Source: Ignatzschineria cameli
Lineage (GTDB): Bacteria > Pseudomonadota > Gammaproteobacteria > Cardiobacteriales > Wohlfahrtiimonadaceae
Assembly: GCF_003121895.1 (NCBI RefSeq)
Contig: NZ_QEWW01000001.1
Span: 682,001-746,000 of the forward strand
Direction: 5' to 3'
Length of the DNA: 64,000 nt
Positions 57,116-64,000 of this stretch are shown piece by piece. The notes below the pieces were generated by a model. The model searched no databases. It was not told the origin of the DNA and saw nothing but the letters and a program-made list of their open reading frames with translations. The first letter of the stretch is position 1; each line of letters starts with the position of its first letter. Made by a program: the position numbers and the translations under genes.

Positions 57116-58075
57116 TTATTCCATTGAGAAGAGTGTACTAACTGATTCTTCTTCATGAATGCGACTAATTGTATTAGCAATCACATCAGCAATTGAGAGA
57201 ACTCGAATCTTATTACAATTTCTTGCTTCTTCACGGAGGGGTATTGTATCAGTTACAATCATTTCGTCAAGCCCTGAACCTTCAATATTTTCAATTGCCT
57301 TACCTGAGAAGATCGGATGAGTGCAATATGCTCTTACTGTCTTCGCTCCACGAGATTTTAAAACCTTCGCAGCAGATGCCAAAGTACCAGCAGTATCAAC
57401 AATATCATCAACGATAATACAGTTGCGCCCTTCAACTTCTCCGATAATATTCATCACTTCTGCAACATTAGGAGCAGGACGACGTTTATCAATAATCACT
57501 AAATCTGCACCAGGAATCTGCTTTGCAACTGAACGAGCGCGAAGAACACCACCAACATCTGGAGAAACTACAGTAATATCTTCAGCACCTTGCGCAATAA
57601 TATCATTTTGAATAACAGATGATGCATAGATATTATCCACTGGAATCTCAAAGAAACCTTGAATTTGATCCGCATGAAGATCGATTGTCAATACTCGATC
57701 ACAGCCCACGCTTGTAATCATATTTGCAACAACTTTTGCCGAAATAGGCACTCGCGCTGAACGAGGACGACGATCTTGTCGTGAGTAACCGTAATAAGGA
57801 ATAACGGCTGTAATTCTACCTGCTGATGCACGACGCAGTGCATCACAAGCAACCAGAAGCTCCATCAAGTTATCATTTGTAGGATAGCAAGTTGGCTGAA
57901 TAAAAAAGACATCTTTACCACGAACATTTTCATTGATAGAGATCATTACCTCTCCATCTGAGAAACGCCCTACTGTCGCATCCCCTAACTCAAGTCCTAA
58001 ATGCTCAACTACCTTCTTAGCTAACTCTGGATTGGCGTTGCCGGTAAACACCATCATCTGGTCTTTGCTACTCAT
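57116..58075 (-). CDS. prs: Ribose-phosphate pyrophosphokinase
   Basis: A 319-residue class I PRPP synthetase supplying PRPP for nucleotides, histidine and tryptophan. [42 protein letters not shown] and the PRPP-binding [13 protein letters not shown] are visible. AGAGGA precedes the ATG by 9 nt. It is sandwiched between two tRNA-Gln genes, with a terminator-like hairpin between the upstream tRNA and its start. Confidence 0.97.
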   Translation of the reverse strand: MSSKDQMMVFTGNANPELAKKVVEHLGLELGDATVGRFSDGEVMISINENVRGKDVFFIQPTCYPTNDNLMELLVACDALRRASAGRITAVIPYYGYSRQDRRPRSARVPISAKVVANMITSVGCDRVLTIDLHADQIQGFFEIPVDNIYASSVIQNDIIAQGAEDITVVSPDVGGVLRARSVAKQIPGADLVIIDKRRPAPNVAEVMNIIGEVEGRNCIIVDDIVDTAGTLASAAKVLKSRGAKTVRAYCTHPIFSGKAIENIEGSGLDEMIVTDTIPLREEARNCNKIRVLSIADVIANTISRIHEEESVSTLFSME

Positions 58076-58124
58076 TACAAAGAATCCTCTATCAATAAAG
58101 AAAATTTTCGAAAATTAAAATAGA

Positions 58125-58193
58125 AAAAAGGTATTGCAACCATTTGTAATTTACCTCTTGACATAATCAACTCAATTACAGTGCAATACCTTT
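58125..58193 (-). terminator. Long hairpin terminator between tRNA-Gln copy 2 and prs
   Basis: On the minus strand AAAGGTATTGCA pairs with TGCAATACCTTT (12 bp) and is followed by extra Ts. The 42-nt loop contains an inner 7-bp stem TGTAATT/AATTACA. Position, right after the tRNA and about 50 nt before the prs start, makes it a terminator or attenuator of prs read-through. Confidence 0.75.
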
Positions 58194-58200
58194 CATAATA

Positions 58201-58275
58201 TGGCTGGGCTACCAGGATTCGAACCTGGGAATGGCGGGATCAAAACCCGCTGCCTTACCGCTTGGCTATAGCCCA
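58201..58275 (-). tRNA. tRNA-Gln (anticodon TTG), copy 2
   Basis: Identical in all 75 nt to the copy at 57034-57108, including the encoded CCA. It lies upstream of prs, with its promoter in the divergent gap towards lolB (58276-58460). The two copies form a 75-bp direct repeat around prs. Confidence 0.97.
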
Positions 58276-58460
58276 TCAGAAGAACAACTATTATAAACAT
58301 TTATCTTTTGAAGTCTAGTTTTATTTTTGTCTTATTTTCGACCAACTTAACTTCTGTTTATAAGTCGCCTCAAAGTGTAGAATATGACTCTTATTTAGGA
58401 GTTTTCTTTCTGCGCTGTGTAACGACGGAAACAATTCTATCAAACTTTTTTTAAAAAACC

Positions 58461-59018
58461 ATGAAAAGATCAAAAATTATCCCTTTTATTTTTCTATCGA
58501 CAGTAATTACTGCCTGTACAACCCCTAATTATGGGTCTTTAGAGGAATCTGATTACTATAAAGTTTTTGGAAGAACCGCCATCAAGCACCCTACGCAGAG
58601 CGGCCAGGTTAGCTTTGCCATTGAAAAAGCCAAAAATGATGCTATCAATATCATTATTCAGGGGCCATTTGCTCAAGGGCGGGCTGATATTCAGATCAAC
58701 GATCACGAATCAACGATCACAATCGATGAGCAGACCTTTAAAGATCATGGACCTGATCAGCTATTTTATAACTTAACAGGAATTGAATGGCCCGTTTCCG
58801 GAACGCAAAACTGGATTAAAGGAAAGCCTTACCATCCTACAACCTCCGTTACCTATGATAAAAATGGAAAAGTGGAGCGTTTTAATGAAGATGGCTGGAG
58901 CATTAGCTACCAAGAGTGGACCACTAAGAGCGGTTTAGAGCTTCCTTTAAAAATGACGATCACTCGAGGTGATGATATTCGCTTACGTTTTCTTATTGAT
59001 AACTGGATTATTCGATAA
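58461..59018 (+). CDS. lolB: Outer-membrane lipoprotein LolB
   Basis: A 185-residue lipoprotein receptor that takes lipoproteins from LolA and inserts them into the outer membrane. The signal peptide ends in VITAC (Cys 19) with Thr at +2. The body is a single LolA/B beta-barrel fold, weakly conserved in sequence; the ISYQEWTTKSGLELPLKMTI near the C terminus is the best LolB-like segment. The stop overlaps the ispE ATG (TAATG), as in the classical lolB-ispE-prs locus, which supports the call. Confidence 0.87.
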   Translation: MKRSKIIPFIFLSTVITACTTPNYGSLEESDYYKVFGRTAIKHPTQSGQVSFAIEKAKNDAINIIIQGPFAQGRADIQINDHESTITIDEQTFKDHGPDQLFYNLTGIEWPVSGTQNWIKGKPYHPTTSVTYDKNGKVERFNEDGWSISYQEWTTKSGLELPLKMTITRGDDIRLRFLIDNWIIR

Positions 59019-59884
59019 TGCACTACTACCCTTCTCCGGCCAAAATTAACCGGATGCTTCGCGTTATTCGTCGCGAAGCTAATGGTTACCACTATTTACA
59101 GACTATCTTTCAATTTACCGACCTCTATGATGAGATCGGCTATCAAATAACCGAGCAGCCTGAGATCACCTTTCTCTATTCACACTCGAGCTTTCCCAAA
59201 GAGGAAGATCTAATCTATCGCGCAATTATGGCACTCAAGAAAGCAACTCACTGTCAAAAAGGAGTCGTCATTGATCTGATCAAGAATCTCCCGATGGGTG
59301 CCGGCATCGGTGGAGGAAGCTCAAATGCAGCAACAACACTCATTGTCTTAAACAGACTATGGGAGCTTAACCTCTCAATGGCAAAATTGATTGAGATTGG
59401 GAGTCAGTTAGGGGCAGATGTGCCTATCTTTATCTATGGAAAAAGTGCATGGGGAGAAGGAATTGGCGAAAAATTAACTCCGCTCTCACTACCTGAAGAG
59501 CATTTTTTAATGATCAATCCCGGCATACACATCAGTACAAAAGTGATCTTTGAAAGCCCTTTTCTCCCTAGAGATTCAACACTTATGAGTGAGTATTACT
59601 TCGATCAATCTCGCGCAATTAATGATTGCTTGCCGGCAATATATCACCATTATCCCAAAATGGAGCAAATCGTTGAGCAACTAACAGCTCTCGATCTTGA
59701 CCCTTATATTACCGGAACCGGGTCATGCCTCTATATTAAAGCGCCAATGGGTGGTGAAGCGGACACAGAAAAGTATCAGAAACTTAAAGAACTTGCCACT
59801 CAATCTGCATGGCAACTACTTCCCTTCCAAAGCCGCAATCTCTCTCCACTTTATAGTGTTGCGCCGCAACTCATGCCTGATTAG
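59018..59884 (+). CDS. ispE: 4-diphosphocytidyl-2-C-methyl-D-erythritol kinase
   Basis: A 288-residue GHMP kinase in the non-mevalonate isoprenoid pathway. YPSPAKINRMLRV at the N terminus, the ATP loop LPMGAGIGGGSSNAATTL (about residues 89-106) and the late ITGTGSCLYI are family features. Translation is coupled to lolB by an overlap of one base. It converges with the radical SAM gene, and the 46-bp gap has no obvious terminator. Confidence 0.95.
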   Translation: MHYYPSPAKINRMLRVIRREANGYHYLQTIFQFTDLYDEIGYQITEQPEITFLYSHSSFPKEEDLIYRAIMALKKATHCQKGVVIDLIKNLPMGAGIGGGSSNAATTLIVLNRLWELNLSMAKLIEIGSQLGADVPIFIYGKSAWGEGIGEKLTPLSLPEEHFLMINPGIHISTKVIFESPFLPRDSTLMSEYYFDQSRAINDCLPAIYHHYPKMEQIVEQLTALDLDPYITGTGSCLYIKAPMGGEADTEKYQKLKELATQSAWQLLPFQSRNLSPLYSVAPQLMPD

Positions 59885-59930
59885 TGATCACAGTCGCTAG
59901 GACTCTTTAAACTCTCTTTAGGCACATACT

Positions 59931-61481
59931 TTAGACTCTATGTTGCCGTTGTCGTTGAGGCAATGCTTCATGGAGTCGCTCATCTTTACCTGCTTTTCGA
60001 TCTCTCTCAAAGAGCAACTCATCAGGTCTCTCGCCAAGGTATTTAGGCCACCCTTTAATCCCTGTACGCAGAAAATCCTCCCGCATCACATCGCGAACGC
60101 TCTCCTCACTATAACCTCTCTCCTCTACAAGATAGAGGTAGATCGCTTTAAAGAGTCGATCTAAAGCAATCCCATAGGCTCGATTAAATGTTTGATAGAG
60201 ATAGCGCGAAAGCGCCCGAAACTCCTCAAAAGGTTTAGCCCCTAGAATAAATGGTAATGTTGCACGATAACGCCCTGAGTTGGCAATAAGATCCCAAAAC
60301 TTCGCAAATCGCTCCATCTCCATCACCTCTGGAAATGGTAATTCACGATTTTGTAAGATTGAATAAGGGGGCTCTTGACTAAATCGGTATTGAAACTCAT
60401 TGGTATGGCGAATAATAGGCACACCTTTGAGGCGCTTTAAAATCCCCACTTGAATCTCTTGAGGCTCCCACGACCAAAGCTCATTAAAACCTACTGCAAA
60501 GCTCTCTAGATCCTCATCTGGCAGACCGACAATCAGATCCACGTGAAGATGTACATCTGTATTTTTAGAAAGCCAAGAAATATTCTCTTTTGCCACCGGT
60601 AGATTTGTGCGTCGAGAGATAAGATGTTGTGTTGTACTATTGAGCGTCTGAATTCCGATCTCAAACTGCAATGAGCCATCTGGGAACTCTAAAATCTTCT
60701 CCTTCAGCTCATCTGAGAGATAATCAGGAACTAACTCAAAGTGAAGAAAGAGCGGCTCATCTGAATTCTCGGCAATTTTTTGTAGAAAAAAATCTAAAAT
60801 TGCAAGCGTGAAATCTTTCTTTAAGTTAAAAGTTCGATCAACAAACTTATATTGTCGTAATCCTCGCTGGTAAAGATCATCCATCGCCGCTAAAAAGGGC
60901 TCTAGAGGAAAACGCCATGCCGTTTTATCAAGACTTGAGAGACAAAATTCACACTTAAAGGGACATCCTCGAGAAGCCTCTATATAGACGGTTCGATGTT
61001 TAATATCCTCTTCTGTATAGAGGTAATAGGGTAACTTGATCTCCGAGAGAGGCGGCTCAATCCCCTTAATCACCTTACTTTCCCAAGGCTTTCCTTCAAT
61101 CAGCAGAGATTTTGCTAACTGATAAAAACTGACATCCCCCCAACCGGTAATAAGGTAATCGATAAGAGGAAAGATCTCGATTTCTTCATACTCATAGGAG
61201 ACTTCAGGTCCGCCGATCGTAATAATCAACTCCGGCATTAAGGCGCGAAGATCTCGAATAAGAAGCGTCGTCTCCCTAAAATTCCAAATATAAATTCCAA
61301 AAGAGACTATTTTAGGTTGGCGATGATAGATCTCTTCTAACATCGCTTCCCTATTCTGCTGAATCGTAAATTCAAGGATCTCTGCTCGCTCTTCTAACTC
61401 ATAAAGATTCGCCTTTAAGTAACGAAGACCCAGTGATGCATGAGAATAACGCGCATTTAATGTAATTAATAAAATATCCAT
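59931..61481 (-). CDS. B12-binding-domain radical SAM protein (DUF4080 type)
   Basis: A 516-residue protein. An N-terminal cobalamin-binding-like Rossmann domain (about 1-135; LLITLNARYSHASLGLRYLK, IVSFGIYIWN, ITIGGPEVSYE) precedes a radical SAM domain with the cluster motif CPFKCEFC (about residues 175-182). A C-terminal DUF4080 region follows. The canonical cobalamin-ligating DxHxxG is not obvious, so B12 may not bind. Family members are widespread, with unknown substrates. Some relatives modify RNA, lipids or peptides, but nothing here discriminates. The Arg/Gln/His-rich last residues (PQRQRQHRV) look like an unstructured tail. It stands alone between ispE and xpt. Confidence 0.85.
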   Translation of the reverse strand: MDILLITLNARYSHASLGLRYLKANLYELEERAEILEFTIQQNREAMLEEIYHRQPKIVSFGIYIWNFRETTLLIRDLRALMPELIITIGGPEVSYEYEEIEIFPLIDYLITGWGDVSFYQLAKSLLIEGKPWESKVIKGIEPPLSEIKLPYYLYTEEDIKHRTVYIEASRGCPFKCEFCLSSLDKTAWRFPLEPFLAAMDDLYQRGLRQYKFVDRTFNLKKDFTLAILDFFLQKIAENSDEPLFLHFELVPDYLSDELKEKILEFPDGSLQFEIGIQTLNSTTQHLISRRTNLPVAKENISWLSKNTDVHLHVDLIVGLPDEDLESFAVGFNELWSWEPQEIQVGILKRLKGVPIIRHTNEFQYRFSQEPPYSILQNRELPFPEVMEMERFAKFWDLIANSGRYRATLPFILGAKPFEEFRALSRYLYQTFNRAYGIALDRLFKAIYLYLVEERGYSEESVRDVMREDFLRTGIKGWPKYLGERPDELLFERDRKAGKDERLHEALPQRQRQHRV

Positions 61482-61586
61482 CTGTCCTTGTCGAGATTCT
61501 CTTTTATTAGAATCCTTCTCTAAATACTCCTACGATTCGTGTTTCCAAATTACACTTCAAATGATGTTTCAGATGACGCATAGAAA

Positions 61587-62159
61587 CTACTCTTCAATAA
61601 ATGAAACCTGTCCACCGGCAAGAGAAGCAACACGCGCGAGAGATTGAACATTAATCCCCTCTTTCTCTAACCTTGCCCGCCCTTCTTGGAAACTCTTCTC
61701 AATAATAAAGCCCATTCCTGATAGCGTTGCGCCCGCTTGATCAATTAATGATTTAACGCCCAATGCCGCATTACCATTTGCCAAAAAGTCATCGATAAAG
61801 AGAACATTATCTTCTTTAGAGAGATACTCTTCGCTCACACAAACATTGTAGGTGCGATCCTTGGTAAAAGAGTAGACTGTCGAGAGATACATCTTCTCCA
61901 TTGTTTTTGGAGTTTTCTTCTTAACAAATACAACAGGAAGCTCAAGTAGATAGCCTAACATAATCGCTGGTGCAATACCGCTTGCCTCAATTGTAATAAT
62001 CTTATTAATCGGAAGCGTTGCAAAACGGCGAACAAACTCTACCGCAATTGATTTCATCAAGATTGGATCCATTTGATGGTTAATAAAGCTATCAACCTTC
62101 AAGGTTCCATCATCAAATGCCAAACCATCTTGGATAATTCTTTCGTGAAGCAGTTTCAT
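61587..62159 (-). CDS. xpt: Xanthine phosphoribosyltransferase
   Basis: A 190-residue Bacillus-type purine salvage enzyme converting xanthine and PRPP to [37 protein letters not shown] and the PRPP motif [13 protein letters not shown] are diagnostic of Xpt rather than Gpt. AAGG is 6 nt before the ATG. I searched the upstream gap for a purine riboswitch and found none of its conserved loops. PRPP would come from the nearby prs. Confidence 0.94.
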   Translation of the reverse strand: MKLLHERIIQDGLAFDDGTLKVDSFINHQMDPILMKSIAVEFVRRFATLPINKIITIEASGIAPAIMLGYLLELPVVFVKKKTPKTMEKMYLSTVYSFTKDRTYNVCVSEEYLSKEDNVLFIDDFLANGNAALGVKSLIDQAGATLSGMGFIIEKSFQEGRARLEKEGINVQSLARVASLAGGQVSFIEE

Positions 62160-62713
62160 AAATACCTTTTGTTTCTAACAGAGCACCAGCGGTGAATAGA
62201 TTAAATAATCTCCTCTCACTAAAATTCCATCCCCTGACAATGGCAATATCACAATATCTAAAAACTGATTAGCTATCAGCCATCACCAACACCGGTCTCA
62301 TCAACTTGGAATAATCGATCTAATATTCATCGATCTAATATTCGCCAATCTCATTGATCAAAACAGGTGATTAATCCATTCAGATTAAACCATTCAGTCA
62401 TCATCATTGATCACATAATTGATCAATATACTCCATCAAAAAATGGATGAGAAAATATATTAATATCGGAGAGTAATAGGAAAGAGAGATCAAAAAAATT
62501 TGTGCAATATTGTAGCCTAAATCGAGAAAAACTGCCCTACTTTATTCCCCATAGTAGATGTGATCTACCTTAAAACCACAATACTTTACCGCTCAACTCC
62601 CCTCTTTAAAGTATAATGAGTCCTCTAAAAGCATCTAAAAAGATCTATCAACAGACATATCCACCTTCCTTGATCGCTTTAACTTTAAAAAACTTTAAAA
62701 TTTTTAAGAGCAT
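62160..62713. repeat. Divergent intergenic region xpt / FUSC gene
   Basis: About 550 bp with no gene. A 15-bp element ATCGATCTAATATTC occurs twice at about 62314-62343, and several GATC-containing short repeats (TTGATCA) follow to 62440. A purine-rich GAGAGTAATAGGAAAGAGAG lies at about 62470-62489. Promoters for both flanking genes must be here. Confidence 0.45.
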
Positions 62714-64000
62714 ATGATAAAAAAAGTAACAAACTTTCTTAAAGAGGCTATCGCCGTAAACAATCGCCCCTGGCCATGGGAGCGAGCTATTGGGGCAGGA
62801 GTTGCGATGACTCTTCCGATCTTAATTGGAATCTGGTTAGGTCAATTGCAATATGGACTGATTGCCGGGCTAGGTGGGTTTACCTATCTTTATGCTTTTC
62901 CTATTCCTTATGCACAGCTCTCAAAGCGTCTCCTCTTTGTTGCCCTTACCATTGTTACCTGCTCTTTTCTAGGATCTCTGCTATCACCCTACCCTCTTGC
63001 CGTGGCTATCGTCATGGGTCTTATAGCCGGCATTAGCCTCTTTATCTTCAATGCATTGCGCTTTATTGGTCCTTCTGCCATCTTTTTTGTCCTCATCTTT
63101 GCCCTGACGGCGGATATGTCAGAAACAGATTTTGCCGGCGCTTTAACACGTGCAGGATTGGTCTCTTTAGGAGCGCTTCTCTCTTGGATTATCGCTATGA
63201 GCGGTTTTCTTCTCAATCCTCATCGCCCCGAAATTAGAGCTATTCGTAGAGCATATCAACAATTAATAACGCTTAGCGAAAGTATTGGGACTATTCAATT
63301 TCAAGAAGAGAAATATAAGACGATGGGCGTATTTAAAGAGAGCTTTGACACTCTTATTGCCGGCGAACTGCCTTGGCAACCCTCTGAAACTTATCGCCGA
63401 CTGCTACATCTTGCCATTGAGGGGAATGAGTACTTTCTAACAATACTCAACAATTACTCTGATGAAAGCCGTCCTATCGACCCGGAGGTGATTCGCTACC
63501 TCAAAACTATCGAAGCGGGAATCAATCATAAATTCCTCGCCAAAAGAGATAGAAACAACTATAAAAATAAAGGCGCCATGAAAGAGGAGAAGAGAGATTC
63601 CTCACTTTTATTACCGATGCTTCCCGCATCAATGACCAAAATAACTTCATATCTAGAGCGGATGGAGCAAGCATTGCACGCTTCTCTGACAGAACTCGAG
63701 CCGGTGACGCTAGAGAGTAAAACTAAAGTGAAAGATCTGCTAGTCAACGCCTTTGATCAAAACTCCCTTGTTTTTCTAACCGCTATCCGCTTTAGTATTG
63801 TTACAACAATTGCGGCACTTATCGCCTATAGCTTCGACTTTACCCGTTCATATTGGATTCCCCTCTCTTGTGTCGCCGTAATGTCAGGAGAATCGATGAT
63901 CGCGACATTGCATCGAGCTATTCAGCGCTCTATCGGCACATTTATCGGAATAATTATCGCTAGCTCTATTCTCTATTTTAAGCCTTCCGGCTATCCTGTT
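62714..64000 (+). CDS. FUSC-family membrane exporter (partial, runs off the window)
   Basis: An open frame of 429 codons from the ATG at 62714 to the window end without a stop. The N-terminal half has about six helices (LPILIGIWLGQLQYGLIAGL, AVAIVMGLIAGISLFIFNAL), followed by a helical cytoplasmic region (about 178-345). A second membrane bundle then begins with AALIAYSFDFTRSYWIPLSC and the family motif SMIATLHRAIQRSIGTFIG. This is the YccS/AaeB-like fusaric acid resistance (FUSC) fold, thought to export aromatic acids or similar compounds. The substrate is unknown. The C-terminal cytoplasmic domain lies beyond the window. Confidence 0.87.
   Translation, partial: MIKKVTNFLKEAIAVNNRPWPWERAIGAGVAMTLPILIGIWLGQLQYGLIAGLGGFTYLYAFPIPYAQLSKRLLFVALTIVTCSFLGSLLSPYPLAVAIVMGLIAGISLFIFNALRFIGPSAIFFVLIFALTADMSETDFAGALTRAGLVSLGALLSWIIAMSGFLLNPHRPEIRAIRRAYQQLITLSESIGTIQFQEEKYKTMGVFKESFDTLIAGELPWQPSETYRRLLHLAIEGNEYFLTILNNYSDESRPIDPEVIRYLKTIEAGINHKFLAKRDRNNYKNKGAMKEEKRDSSLLLPMLPASMTKITSYLERMEQALHASLTELEPVTLESKTKVKDLLVNAFDQNSLVFLTAIRFSIVTTIAALIAYSFDFTRSYWIPLSCVAVMSGESMIATLHRAIQRSIGTFIGIIIASSILYFKPSGYPV

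Noticed and set aside
62160-62713. Possible purine riboswitch upstream of xpt
   Set aside because: The conserved loop sequences of the purine aptamer are absent on the minus strand.

Overview
The window is an AT-rich, gene-dense stretch of bacterial chromosome that reads as a gammaproteobacterium. Several neighbourhoods match that class: fdoGHI-fdhE; rlmE/ftsH beside yhbY; xerD-dsbC; mnmE-yidC-yidD-rnpA-rpmH; lolB-ispE next to prs. The low G+C and the content would suit Cardiobacteriales such as Ignatzschineria or Wohlfahrtiimonas, but that is inference. I see no prophage, insertion sequence, CRISPR array or rRNA. Both ends cut genes: fdoG at the left, a FUSC-family exporter at the right.

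Layout. 1-3.3 kb: membrane formate dehydrogenase (fdoG', fdoH, fdoI) and its maturation factor fdhE. 3.4-11.7 kb: a VIT-family metal transporter, a FAH-family hydrolase, an AmpG-like MFS permease, a short mgtE behind an M-box magnesium riboswitch, trkA and argG. 11.8-16.6 kb: three 100-bp tandem repeats, then a Fur-boxed siderophore ABC uptake system. 16.8-23 kb: aldehyde dehydrogenase, a septal-type amidase (amiB) with an overlapping TPR protein, and elbB. 23-31.7 kb: hom, ilvI-ilvH-ilvC, a class II DAHP synthase and accA, with long structured leaders. 32-37.7 kb: a DUF815 ATPase, nagB-II, nagA, an AEC carrier and ttcA. 38-47.7 kb: ftsH, rlmE, yhbY, dsbC, xerD, a Na/Pi cotransporter-like protein and a Lys/Glu/Ala-rich lipoprotein. 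47.8-55.8 kb: DUF3820, mnmE, yidC, yidD, rnpA, rpmH, metK and leuA. 56-64 kb: a leuA leader peptide/attenuator, yggX, two identical tRNA-Gln genes flanking prs, lolB, ispE, a B12-binding radical SAM protein, xpt and the FUSC protein.

How the genes work together. Branched-chain amino acid synthesis is well represented (ilvIH, ilvC, leuA), with hom feeding threonine/isoleucine. Iron acquisition is under Fur-like sites. GlcNAc-6-P catabolism is a nagB-II/nagA pair. Translation and envelope functions (rnpA, rpmH, yidC, tRNA-Gln, lolB, amiB) form the housekeeping core.

The most interesting signals are regulatory or repetitive. They are (a) a leucine-rich leader peptide whose Leu codons form the 5' arm of an intrinsic terminator upstream of leuA; (b) an M-box riboswitch controlling an MgtE that lacks most of its N-terminal domain; (c) a nested 12/11/6-bp inverted-repeat leader before hom; (d) a perfect 3 x 100-bp tandem repeat; (e) apparent over-representation of the palindrome TTGCCGGCAA; and (f) a long helical lipoprotein ending in lysine. 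All counts and structures were read by eye; no computation was run.
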